Assembly (NCBI GenBank): GCA_964370675.1
Contig: CAYJKC010000021.1
Coordinates: forward strand, 1-33,792
DNA length: 33,792 nt
Origin: CAYJAD01 sp964370675
GTDB lineage: Bacteria > Desulfobacterota > Desulfovibrionia > Desulfovibrionales > Desulfovibrionaceae
Reading direction: 5' to 3'
The notes under the pieces were generated by a model. It made no database searches and was not told where the DNA came from. It worked only from the letters and a program-made list of their open reading frames with translations. The first letter of the stretch is position 1, and every line of letters begins with the position of its first letter. This document shows positions 8,945 to 17,419 of this stretch, one piece after another. The translations under genes were made by a program, and so were the position numbers.

Positions 8945-10378
8945 CTAAGTTAATTTCTTTGCCAATAATTCATTAACCAATGCTGGATTAGCCTTGCCCT
9001 TTGTGGAGCGCATAACTTGCCCCACAAAGAAGGATATAAGCTTAGTTTTACCACCTCTATAAGCCTCTACTTCACTTGGGTTAGCAGCAATAATTTCATC
9101 CACTGCCGCTTCTAATGCAGATGTATCAGAAATTTGCACTAAGCCTTTTTCCTTAACCCATGCCTCAGGCATAGCACCGCTTGCAAAGAGCTCAGCAAAG
9201 CTATCATTGGCAATTTTGGCACTAATAAGCCCTTCATCTATAATACGTGCTAGTTCTCCAAGAGCCTTTGGAGTCATGGCAACGTCTTTAAGGGATTTTT
9301 CTCCAGCATTTAGCTCACGCAAAAGTGGTCCAAGCACAAGGTTTGCCACCTTATTAGCTTTAATGTTAGGGGCAAAAGTTAAAGCTTGTTCAAAAAAATC
9401 TGCTAATGCCTTTTCACTACAAAGGGTTTCGGCATCAACCAAGCTTAAAGCAAAATCATTGACAAATCGTTCAACCCTTGCTTTAGGTAGTTCTGGTAAG
9501 CTAAGTTTCCAATTTTGCAATTCATTAGCATCTATAACAATGGGTAACAAATCTGGATCTGGGAAATAGCGATAGTCATGCGCTTCTTCCTTACTACGCA
9601 TAGATTTTGTAATATTTTTTACACTATCATATAGTCTGGTTTCTTGAATAATGTCTTCACCATCATCAAGTAAATCTTGCTGACGCCCAATTTCATATTC
9701 AATGGCTTTTTGAACATTCCTAAAAGAATTAAGATTTTTAAGTTCAGTGCGTGTTCCAAATGGTGTGCCAGGCTTATGTAGTGACACATTGGCATCGCAT
9801 CTAAAGGAGCCTTCTTCCATATTGCCATCACTTATACCTAATGTAGTTACGATGGCATGTAAGCTTTTAAGATAAGCCACAGCTTCTTGTGCGCTACGCA
9901 TATCTGGTTCAGATACAATTTCAACTAAAGGAGTTCCGGCACGATTCAAATCTACAAAGCTTGCATTTTCATGGCTATCATGAATATTTTTGCCAGCATC
10001 ATTTTCAAGATGAATACGTGTGATACCAATAGTTTTTTTACCACTATCTGTGTTAATATCTAGCGCACCATGCTCACAAATGGGTTTATCAAATTGTGAT
10101 ATCTGATAACCCATGGGTAAATCGGGGTAAAAATAGTTTTTGCGAGCAAAAATTGAAGAGAGATGCACAGTACAACCAGTAGCTAACCCTGCTTTAGCCG
10201 CATATTCCACAGCGCGAGCATTAAGAACAGGCAGAGAACCGGGCATGCCGGAGCAAACTTCGCATACATTGCTATTAGGACTTTGGCCAAATGTTGTAGA
10301 ACATGCACAAAAAAGCTTTGATGCAGTTGCAAGTTGTACATGAACCTCAAGACCTATGACAGCTTCATATTGTGCCAT
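8945..10378 (-). CDS. gatB: Asp-tRNA(Asn)/Glu-tRNA(Gln) amidotransferase subunit B
   Basis: Binds the mischarged tRNA and, in the GatCAB complex, converts Glu-tRNA(Gln) (or Asp-tRNA(Asn)) to the amidated form using ammonia from GatA. The 477-residue protein is full length. It opens with EAVIGLEVHVQL and has FCACSTTFG and NVCEVCSGMPGSLPVLN, whose cysteines match the zinc site, then KNYFYPDLPMGYQISQ and the LNRAGTPLVEIVSEPD segment, all classic GatB signatures. The C-terminal YqeY-like tail is present (to LVNELLAKKL). GGAG lies 8 bases before the ATG. gatA and gatC are not in this window. It follows the DUF89-like gene by 29 bp. Confidence 0.97.
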   Translation of the reverse strand: MAQYEAVIGLEVHVQLATASKLFCACSTTFGQSPNSNVCEVCSGMPGSLPVLNARAVEYAAKAGLATGCTVHLSSIFARKNYFYPDLPMGYQISQFDKPICEHGALDINTDSGKKTIGITRIHLENDAGKNIHDSHENASFVDLNRAGTPLVEIVSEPDMRSAQEAVAYLKSLHAIVTTLGISDGNMEEGSFRCDANVSLHKPGTPFGTRTELKNLNSFRNVQKAIEYEIGRQQDLLDDGEDIIQETRLYDSVKNITKSMRSKEEAHDYRYFPDPDLLPIVIDANELQNWKLSLPELPKARVERFVNDFALSLVDAETLCSEKALADFFEQALTFAPNIKANKVANLVLGPLLRELNAGEKSLKDVAMTPKALGELARIIDEGLISAKIANDSFAELFASGAMPEAWVKEKGLVQISDTSALEAAVDEIIAANPSEVEAYRGGKTKLISFFVGQVMRSTKGKANPALVNELLAKKLT

Positions 10379-10407
10379 TTAACACTCCATAATACTTGTT
10401 TTAATAA

Positions 10408-12147
10408 TCAACTAATACGCTCATCGAAAAACTTTCCTACCCCATAAGAACTTCGGCGGAAGAATTTTTCTTTATCAGGACCAATAATTTGCATTTCTGG
10501 ATGCCTTTTTTGCACATCAATAGCAATGTGCATTTCCTTGGTACAACCTGTAGAAAATGTAGCATCCTTACCCACCCATGCTGGTGAAACTTTACGACCT
10601 AGCAAATCAAAGCTAAACTCTATATCCTGAACGGTCTGAAAACGCCAGATATTTATATAGCCACTTCTTTGAACCTTTTCCCACATATACATAAGGTCGT
10701 CGCCATCCATACCATCGGGGGATTGTTCAGCAGGATTAACAAAGAAAGTATCATCATTTTTCTGGCGTAAATAATCCACATGAGCTCGCACCAAACTAAT
10801 AGCTGTAGATTCTTGACCCGGAATGCTGCCAATGATACAACTGTAAAAAACTATAGTTTTGTGAGCCTTATGAGCTTCGCGCATGCTTTCAATAATATCA
10901 TCAGCACGTTTATTAATGTATGATTCACTAAGCTTTCTAATGTGAGCTGCCCTTGCCTTGGCTTTGGTTTGATATTGCCCGTTTTGGTCTTCCCAATAAC
11001 AAAAAATATCGCGGGTAAATATCTGACTACTACCCACTAAAACATTGGCATTGCGCCAGCCATTGGCAAGAATAATATCAGCTTCTTTCCATGCTCTGGC
11101 AAAAGTTACATTTACCCTATATAAATTCAAACGTTCTCTAGTGCCATCATGAATAATGGCTAAGGGAGATTGCTTTAGTACACTCAAAAGTTCATTCTTA
11201 CTTATTTCTGTATTATGAATAACAGCGCAATCACCAAGGGTAAGTTTTAATGTTGGGTCATCATCAATATCTTGTATGGTGGGACTATAAAAGTAAAAGC
11301 CACTTTTTACAGCTACTATAATTCTATGCCCCATGCGCAACAACCTTTTTAATAATAGCATATCAAAAGTAAGCCCACCCACAGTATCAGATAAAAAAAG
11401 TATGGTTTTTATGCTTTCGCCTTCATTGCCAAGAAGGGTCAAAAATTCTTTTATTTTAGGTTGTGCTGCTTCAAAATTCTTTTGCCACTCTAAGGGTGAA
11501 GGTGGGGCTTTAGCAATACTATAAGACATGGCAGAAATATACATAAGCCTTGCAAGCTCAAGCTCATTTAAATTATTGCGAACTTGACTAATATCACCAT
11601 TAAATGGAGTTTTAGGTTCAGCATATAAAGCACGTTGCATTTCAGGTGACTGTATAAATTCATGGTGTTTTTTATTGGCATCACGTCTAAGATGAAGCCA
11701 AGGGTCATCCACACCACTTAGGGCTGCCACCAGTGAGCTCATACGCTTCATAACTCTAGCAGGAGTTGCGCTATGATTTTTAATATATTGTTTAAAGCGA
11801 TAACGACAGGTTGCAATAGTTTTTTGGCGTTTTTGTCTATTTTGCTCAAAGCTTCGCACAGTACGCATAACTAAACGCCAAGCCCTAGAATATTGCGCAA
11901 GTAAAGCCTTGCTGCAGTCAGTATTCATTAAATGTTGAAAGGTTTCATCTGAGCAAGGAATATATACTTCATCTTCTTCCAGTGCTACCATAAAAGAAAT
12001 TTGCTCCTTACTGGCAATAATTTTAGGGTTCATTTGATAGGCAATGTTATTATCAATCATAAAATTATATAACCAAGCATCAAAGTAAATATCCTTACCA
12101 AGGCGTATGTCATGATTATTTTTAATATTCATTACACTCTTGCGCAT
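10408..12147 (-). CDS. DUF89/ARMT1-like domain protein, divergent
   Basis: A 579-residue cytosolic protein. The middle (about 245-370) resembles the DUF89 damage-control phosphatase fold: ILFLSDTVGGLTFD (249-262) matches the family's DN-GE-FD metal loop, RMGHRIIVAVKSG (271-283) matches the following strand, and ADIILANGWRNANVL (356-370) matches the second motif. The consensus Asn of the DN pair is Thr here (S-D254-T255), so activity may be altered or lost. The first 240 residues are helical with a basic segment (about 100-135), and the last 150 contain a cysteine near TGCTKEMH; I recognise neither. AGGAGG lies 4 bases before the ATG. It starts 8 bp after nadK, so the two are co-transcribed. 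The DUF89 call is a pattern match from memory, not a search result. Confidence 0.6.
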   Translation of the reverse strand: MRKSVMNIKNNHDIRLGKDIYFDAWLYNFMIDNNIAYQMNPKIIASKEQISFMVALEEDEVYIPCSDETFQHLMNTDCSKALLAQYSRAWRLVMRTVRSFEQNRQKRQKTIATCRYRFKQYIKNHSATPARVMKRMSSLVAALSGVDDPWLHLRRDANKKHHEFIQSPEMQRALYAEPKTPFNGDISQVRNNLNELELARLMYISAMSYSIAKAPPSPLEWQKNFEAAQPKIKEFLTLLGNEGESIKTILFLSDTVGGLTFDMLLLKRLLRMGHRIIVAVKSGFYFYSPTIQDIDDDPTLKLTLGDCAVIHNTEISKNELLSVLKQSPLAIIHDGTRERLNLYRVNVTFARAWKEADIILANGWRNANVLVGSSQIFTRDIFCYWEDQNGQYQTKAKARAAHIRKLSESYINKRADDIIESMREAHKAHKTIVFYSCIIGSIPGQESTAISLVRAHVDYLRQKNDDTFFVNPAEQSPDGMDGDDLMYMWEKVQRSGYINIWRFQTVQDIEFSFDLLGRKVSPAWVGKDATFSTGCTKEMHIAIDVQKRHPEMQIIGPDKEKFFRRSSYGVGKFFDERIS

Positions 12148-12155
12148 AAGTCCTC

Positions 12156-12998
12156 CTATTGAATAAAACCTCGCTTACGAAGTGGGGTAAAGTACATATC
12201 TTTATCTATACGAGCAAAAAGCACAGTGTTAGGTATACAAAACACTTCCACGACATCATTGGCTACTAAATTAAAGTTCTCTTGTCCATCAATGGTGGCA
12301 AATGTTTCTGTAGAGCATTGTTTTAAAATAATTTTTATGGGCATAGAGGGTGGTAAAACCATGGCTGGAAAGTTACATAAATAAGGACAAATTGCTGTTA
12401 CTAGTAATACATTATTGGCAGGATGTACCAATGGTCCACCAGCAGACACAGCATAACCAGTCGTACCAACAGGCGAAGATAAAATAATACCATCAGCACG
12501 CACACTACTGATGATTTCTGTTTCAACACTTACATCAAATGATACTACGCGCGATAATGCTCCGCGACTAATGACAACGTCATTAATGGCATGCCCACTT
12601 TTAATGATTTTATCATCACGAATAATGTGCCAACCAAGAGCCATGCGTTGCATAATAGTGCATCTATCATTAATTATAGCTTCAACACCTTCTTGCCAAT
12701 TATCTGCCTCAAGTTCAGCTAAAAATCCAACTCTGCCAAGATTTATAGCTGTTAATGGCACAGGTGAGTTTACAAAAGCCCTAGCTACTCCAAGCATAGT
12801 TCCATCACCGCCAAGCACAAAAACTATGTCAGGTAAATCATTAAGATGCACTGATATTTTAGATATATCAGTGCAGATAGACACTCTATGTTGTCGCTCT
12901 TGTAACCACTTTGAGATTTGTCCTACAAGTTTAGTAGCTCTATCATTACCAAATTTCACAACGAGTAAAACATGTTTAATAGAATTAGATGCTTTCAT
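12156..12998 (-). CDS. nadK: NAD kinase
   Basis: Phosphorylates NAD to NADP in the cytosol. The 280-residue protein has the kinase motif GGDGT at 63-67 (catalytic Asp in GDG), NLGRVGFLAEL soon after, and the conserved second motif SSPVGTTGYAVSAGGPLVHP, which forms the NAD site. Length and motif order are standard. No clear Shine-Dalgarno precedes the ATG. It is divergent from gmhA across 142 bp and is followed 8 bp later by the DUF89-like gene, hinting at a role of that protein in nucleotide or cofactor upkeep. Confidence 0.96.
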   Translation of the reverse strand: MKASNSIKHVLLVVKFGNDRATKLVGQISKWLQERQHRVSICTDISKISVHLNDLPDIVFVLGGDGTMLGVARAFVNSPVPLTAINLGRVGFLAELEADNWQEGVEAIINDRCTIMQRMALGWHIIRDDKIIKSGHAINDVVISRGALSRVVSFDVSVETEIISSVRADGIILSSPVGTTGYAVSAGGPLVHPANNVLLVTAICPYLCNFPAMVLPPSMPIKIILKQCSTETFATIDGQENFNLVANDVVEVFCIPNTVLFARIDKDMYFTPLRKRGFIQ

Positions 12999-13058
12999 GG
13001 GTATAACTTATCGTAACAATAGATTAACTACAAGTCATTTTTATAAACAAGACAATTC

Positions 13059-13087
13059 TTGTAAGTATTCACACTTTAGTATATATG
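13059..13087 (+). promoter_or_regulatory. Candidate gmhA promoter with overlapping inverted repeat
   Basis: TTGTAA (13059-13064), a 17-base spacer and TATATG (13082-13087) precede the gmhA ATG by about 50 bases in the divergent nadK/gmhA gap. A six-base inverted repeat, ACAAGA-CAAT-TCTTGT (13047-13062), overlaps the -35 box and could be an operator. Both elements are short, so chance matches are possible in AT-rich DNA. Confidence 0.4.
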
Positions 13088-13140
13088 CAATGCAGGCATT
13101 ATTAAATTTATTAAAAATTAATTTATAAAAAACATACACT

Positions 13141-13764
13141 ATGAACAATACATCAAAAAACAGAGAATTACTCACAGCAGAGCAAATTGTCACCGAGCAT
13201 GTTAATCAAGTGGCAGAGTTACGCACTAAATTTTTTGCAGCTCAAACAAACAATGTTATCCTTGCTGCAAAAACCATAGCTATGGCTTATGCTCGTGGTA
13301 ATAAGGTCCTAATTTGTGGCAATGGAGGCAGTGCTGCTGACGCACAACATATAGCAGGTGAGCTTGTGAACCGCTTTTTGTTTGATAGACCTCCTCTACC
13401 TGCTATAGCTCTTTCAACAGATACATCAATTTTGACTGCCATTGGTAATGATTTTGGCTTTGAACATGTTTTTTCTAAGCAAGTTCGAGCACTTGGGAAA
13501 AGTGGGGATATACTCATTGGTATCTCCACCTCTGGCAATAGCCAAAATGTAATCCAAGCTTTTAATGTAGCAAGAAGTATGAATATTACAACTATGGGTA
13601 TTATGGGTAGTGGGGGCAAATTAGCTGAATTAAGCGATATTTTGCTTGCTGTTCCTCATCCATCAACTCCTGTAGTGCAAGAAGTTCATCTATCCATTGA
13701 ACACCTTTTATGCCGCTTAATTGATTACTATCTTTTTGAAAATGCCAAAGAATTGGAATTATAG
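13141..13764 (+). CDS. gmhA: Sedoheptulose-7-phosphate isomerase (GmhA)
   Basis: Converts sedoheptulose 7-phosphate to D-glycero-manno-heptose 7-phosphate, the first step of ADP-heptose synthesis for the LPS inner core. The 207-residue SIS-domain protein has ICGNGGSAADAQH (58-70), GIST-SGNSQNV (127-137) and the metal/active-site residues H70, E74, Q180 and H188, in the same spacing as the E. coli enzyme. It implies a Gram-negative outer membrane with heptose-containing LPS. First gene of a plus-strand operon with the FmdB protein (26 bp later) and hemC. The Shine-Dalgarno is weak. Confidence 0.94.
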   Translation: MNNTSKNRELLTAEQIVTEHVNQVAELRTKFFAAQTNNVILAAKTIAMAYARGNKVLICGNGGSAADAQHIAGELVNRFLFDRPPLPAIALSTDTSILTAIGNDFGFEHVFSKQVRALGKSGDILIGISTSGNSQNVIQAFNVARSMNITTMGIMGSGGKLAELSDILLAVPHPSTPVVQEVHLSIEHLLCRLIDYYLFENAKELEL

Positions 13765-13790
13765 TTTTTTATGGAACATCTGGAGTAAAA

Positions 13791-14015
13791 ATGCCCATAT
13801 ATGAATTTTTTTGTGAAAAGTGTCATTATGAATTTGAAGAATTAGTATTTGGATCTGATACACCAACCTGCCCTAAGTGCGGTGCAGCTAATGCTCAAAA
13901 ACTTATGTCACGTCCTTGTTTACACTCAGGACAAGGCGGCGAGCCAGTTGTAGGAGCAAGTACGCCTAAAAGTAAGTGTAGCGGTTGTAGTGGTGGAAAT
14001 TGTGCAAACTGTTAA
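13791..14015 (+). CDS. FmdB/CxxC family zinc-ribbon protein
   Basis: A 74-residue putative regulatory protein of the FmdB family, whose function is unknown in most bacteria. It begins MPIYEFFCEKC and has the paired zinc ligands C8-x2-C11 and C27-x2-C30. The C-terminus is a small cysteine cluster (C63, C66, C71, C74) common in this family. GGAG lies 5 bases before the ATG. It lies between gmhA and hemC with short gaps, consistent with co-transcription. Confidence 0.9.
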   Translation: MPIYEFFCEKCHYEFEELVFGSDTPTCPKCGAANAQKLMSRPCLHSGQGGEPVVGASTPKSKCSGCSGGNCANC

Positions 14016-14030
14016 CAAAAAGGTAATAGC

Positions 14031-14960
14031 TTGAAAAAATTAATTATAGCCACACGTGGCAGTCAATTGGCCCTTTGGCAAGCAGAGCACATCAAAGCCT
14101 GTCTTGAGCAAGAACATGCAGGTCTTCATGTAGAACTTTTACGCATCAAAACCAAGGGTGATATCATATTAGATGTTCCCCTTGCCAAAGTGGGCGGCAA
14201 AGGTCTTTTTGTTAAAGAAATTGAAGATGCCCTACTCCAAGGGAAAGCAGATTTAGCCGTACATAGTATGAAAGATGTACCCATGTTTTTACCAGAAGGA
14301 CTAATTTTAGCTTGTATTCCTGAACGTGAAATTACTCAAGATGTGCTTTTGTCAGCTCATTATGCTAATGTTGATGCTCTACCTCAAGGAGCACATGTTG
14401 GAACAAGCTCATTACGTCGTCAATCCCAACTCTTAGCCCTAAGACCAGATTTACGAATCTCAGCCCTACGGGGTAACGTAGACACTCGTATGCGCAAATT
14501 AATGGAAGGACAATATGATGCCATTATTCTAGCAGCAGCAGGGGTTAAGAGACTTGGCTTAACTGCTCCATATATGCATAATTTAGCAACCCAAATTTTT
14601 ATTCCAGCCGTGGGTCAAGGTGCCCTTGGCATAGAATGTAAAAGCGATCGCCAAGATGTAATTGATGCTTTGGCATTTTTAGAACATAGACCCACAAGAG
14701 TTTGTGTTGAAGCTGAGCGTGCTTTTCTTGCCACATTAGAAGGTGGATGCCAAGTACCTATTGCGGGATATGCCACACTTGATAAACAAGACCAAATAAG
14801 TCTAACCGGTCTTGTGGCAGAAGTTGATGGTAAAAATATCTTAAAAAAACACATAGTAGATTCAGCCACAGAAGCTAAACAAATGGGCGCTAGGCTTGCC
14901 ACAGATCTATTGGAAATGGGGGCTGCTAAAATTTTAGAGAAACTATATTCTAAGGCTTAA
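14031..14960 (+). CDS. hemC: Hydroxymethylbilane synthase (porphobilinogen deaminase)
   Basis: Polymerises four porphobilinogens to hydroxymethylbilane in tetrapyrrole synthesis, feeding siroheme, heme and corrinoids. The 309-residue protein shows ATRGSQLALWQAE at the start, KDVPMFLP (81-88), GTSSLRRQSQLL (124-135), RGNVDTRMRKL and the dipyrromethane-cofactor cysteine C240 in LEGGCQVPIAGY. The start is TTG, preceded by AAGG at workable spacing; an N-terminal MKKLIIATRGS fits the family exactly, and no in-frame ATG lies nearby. The stop is 9 bp before the Lon-like protease gene. Confidence 0.96.
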   Translation: MKKLIIATRGSQLALWQAEHIKACLEQEHAGLHVELLRIKTKGDIILDVPLAKVGGKGLFVKEIEDALLQGKADLAVHSMKDVPMFLPEGLILACIPEREITQDVLLSAHYANVDALPQGAHVGTSSLRRQSQLLALRPDLRISALRGNVDTRMRKLMEGQYDAIILAAAGVKRLGLTAPYMHNLATQIFIPAVGQGALGIECKSDRQDVIDALAFLEHRPTRVCVEAERAFLATLEGGCQVPIAGYATLDKQDQISLTGLVAEVDGKNILKKHIVDSATEAKQMGARLATDLLEMGAAKILEKLYSKA

Positions 14961-14969
14961 AGAGTAGTT

Positions 14970-17417
14970 ATGCCAACTATTAAAGCATTACCATCGCAAA
15001 AACTATGTATCAATGCTCATACCAAACAAATTACTTGGGATGATAGCACAAAAATACCGCAACCATCTGCTCGTAATAGTATGAAGCATATGCTTCAACC
15101 ACGAGCACTTCAAGCCTTAGAACTTGCCTTACGCATTAATAAGGAAGGTTATAATGTGTATCTTTCCGGCGGTTCACACCTTGGGCGCTCTTACCTTGTG
15201 CGTGAGTTTCTTACCCCTCATGCAAAAAAAGCTCAAAGCCCTTCAGATTTAATTTATTTAAATAATTTTTCAGATGCTGATAAACCAATTCTAGTAGAGC
15301 TACCTGCTGGGCATGGACGAAAACTAAAAAAAACCCTGCATGAAGTTATGCAAAAAATTCGTAAAGAATTACCGCGCCGCTTTGAAGCAGATTTATTTAT
15401 AACTCGTCGATCTAAAATAGTTGAAGTTTTCCAAGAGGCGAAATCAAAATTACTTAAAAAAATGGATAGTTTTGCCAAGTCTAAGGGCTTTCATCTTGAT
15501 ATGGATGATCATGGCAGCATAACTCTTTATCCATTGGTAAAAGGTAAAAGACTAAGTGAAGATGAGTTTGAAAATTTAGATCCAGATATTCGCCAAAACT
15601 TCAAACGCAAAGCAGATACATTACTACATAATATGGGTGGGTTAATGCGCAGATTATCCCGCGCGGAACAAGAGTTTAGAGAGGAAGAAAAAGACCTAGA
15701 ACGCCAAATAACTCAAAAAACACTTAATGACATTTTAAGCCCCATTCAAAAGCAGTGTTTGCGTCAATATCCCCATGAAACACTAAAGAATTACTTTGAA
15801 TTGCTATGGGATAATATACTTGATAATATAGATCACTTTATTTCTAAGGAATCCTTTTCTGGGCAAATGCCCCCTAGCCCAATAATTGAAAGTCTAAACC
15901 AAGGTCATGAAGCAGATATATCTCGTTATGACGTTAATATTTTTGTAGATAATGCTAATACTAAGGGTGCTCCTGTTATATTGGAGGATAATCCAACTGC
16001 GGCAAATTTACTTGGTTGTATTGAGCGTGAGTCAGAAATGGGTACATTAATTACCGATTTTAAACTTATCAAGTCTGGTTCGCTGCATAAAGCTAATGGT
16101 GGATATTTATTGCTAAGGGTTGAAGATATTTTGCAACATTTTCAAGCGTGGGAAGGTCTTTTGCGAGCTTTACGCACAGGCTTTGCGCGTATTGAAGATG
16201 TAGGAGATGGGCATGACAGCGCCATACGCACCAAGGGCATTGAGCCAGAACCCATTAAACTGCATATTAAAATTATTCTTATTGGCAATGAAGCTCTTTA
16301 TGAAACGCTACTTAATGGCGATGAACGCTTTGGAAAATTATTTAAAATTAAAGCTCATCTTTCTGAACAAACTGAAAGGAATGCTTTAAGTATTAAGTCG
16401 TATTTATATAGAATTAAACGTATTATAGAAGATGATGACTTGCTTACTTTTGATAGAAGTGGGCTTTTATGGATGATTGAATATGGCTCTCGCCTTATTG
16501 AAGATCAGCGAAAATTGAGTCTTAAATTTCCATTGTTACGTGAAATAATGATTGAAGCTTCAGCCCTTGCAAAACAAGATGAGCAACAAATTGTCAATGA
16601 CAAAGTGTTAGAAGATGCCCTAGTTAATAAAATTTATCGTGCTAATTTAGTAGAAGAAATTTTTATGGAAGAATATGACCGAGAGTTTATTAAAGTACGC
16701 ACCTCAGGTCATGCCATAGGGCAAGTAAATGGTCTTTCTGTTAGCTGGCACGGAGATTTTGAATTTGGTCTACCCCATCAAATTTCTTGCACTGTGGGCG
16801 TTGGACATGGTGGAATTATTGATCTTGAGCGTGAGGCTGAACTTGGTGGTCCAATTCATACCAAGGCAATGATGATATTAAAAAGCTATTTGGTGTCACT
16901 ATTTGCAAGACGCAGACCCATTGTTTTAACCGGAAGCCTCTATTTTGAGCAAAGCTATGCTGGCATTGAAGGAGATTCCGCTTCTGGAGCTGAACTTGTG
17001 GCATTGCTCTCAGCCATTGCTGAAGTTCCTGTGCGGCTAGATTTAGCCTTTACAGGTGCCTTAAGTCAGTCAGGTCAAATTATGGCAGTGGGCGGTGTAA
17101 CTCGTAAAATTGAAGGATTTTTTAAAGTTTGCGCGCGCCATGGTCTAACTGGTACGCAAGGTGTAATTATTCCTTATGATAATGTTGAACACTTAATGCT
17201 ACCTCCTAAAATTATTGAAGCTGTAAATGATGGAAAGTTTGCCATATATGCGGTTAAACATATTGATGAAGCTCTTGAACTACTTATGAACATGCCGGTT
17301 GGTAAAAAAAGAAAGAACGATACATTTACTACAAACAGCCTATACGATTTAGTAGATAGGCGTCTTATAACATTAGGAAACTACGCTAAAGAAAGCCGTC
17401 ATCGCAAAGGACGTTAG
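14970..17417 (+). CDS. LonB-like ATP-dependent protease (AAA_32 / S16 peptidase)
   Basis: Cytosolic AAA+ protease of the Lon-related family with an AAA_32-type ATPase, 815 residues. The nucleotide site is atypical: GGSHLGRS at 67-74 has Arg where Walker A normally has Lys. A long charged coiled insert (about 140-290) follows, then NGGYLLLRVEDIL, a Walker B-like segment, and the peptidase domain from about 590. Catalysis uses the Ser-Lys dyad S670 (EGDSAS) and K713 (GGVTRKIEGF), 43 residues apart as in E. coli Lon. The stretch GGIIDLEREAELGGPIH is typical of LonB-like enzymes. It lacks the LON substrate-binding N-terminus of LonA. It sits 9 bp after hemC and 2 bp before the MFS gene; targets are unknown. 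Confidence 0.88.
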   Translation: MPTIKALPSQKLCINAHTKQITWDDSTKIPQPSARNSMKHMLQPRALQALELALRINKEGYNVYLSGGSHLGRSYLVREFLTPHAKKAQSPSDLIYLNNFSDADKPILVELPAGHGRKLKKTLHEVMQKIRKELPRRFEADLFITRRSKIVEVFQEAKSKLLKKMDSFAKSKGFHLDMDDHGSITLYPLVKGKRLSEDEFENLDPDIRQNFKRKADTLLHNMGGLMRRLSRAEQEFREEEKDLERQITQKTLNDILSPIQKQCLRQYPHETLKNYFELLWDNILDNIDHFISKESFSGQMPPSPIIESLNQGHEADISRYDVNIFVDNANTKGAPVILEDNPTAANLLGCIERESEMGTLITDFKLIKSGSLHKANGGYLLLRVEDILQHFQAWEGLLRALRTGFARIEDVGDGHDSAIRTKGIEPEPIKLHIKIILIGNEALYETLLNGDERFGKLFKIKAHLSEQTERNALSIKSYLYRIKRIIEDDDLLTFDRSGLLWMIEYGSRLIEDQRKLSLKFPLLREIMIEASALAKQDEQQIVNDKVLEDALVNKIYRANLVEEIFMEEYDREFIKVRTSGHAIGQVNGLSVSWHGDFEFGLPHQISCTVGVGHGGIIDLEREAELGGPIHTKAMMILKSYLVSLFARRRPIVLTGSLYFEQSYAGIEGDSASGAELVALLSAIAEVPVRLDLAFTGALSQSGQIMAVGGVTRKIEGFFKVCARHGLTGTQGVIIPYDNVEHLMLPPKIIEAVNDGKFAIYAVKHIDEALELLMNMPVGKKRKNDTFTTNSLYDLVDRRLITLGNYAKESRHRKGR

Positions 17418-17419
17418 GC

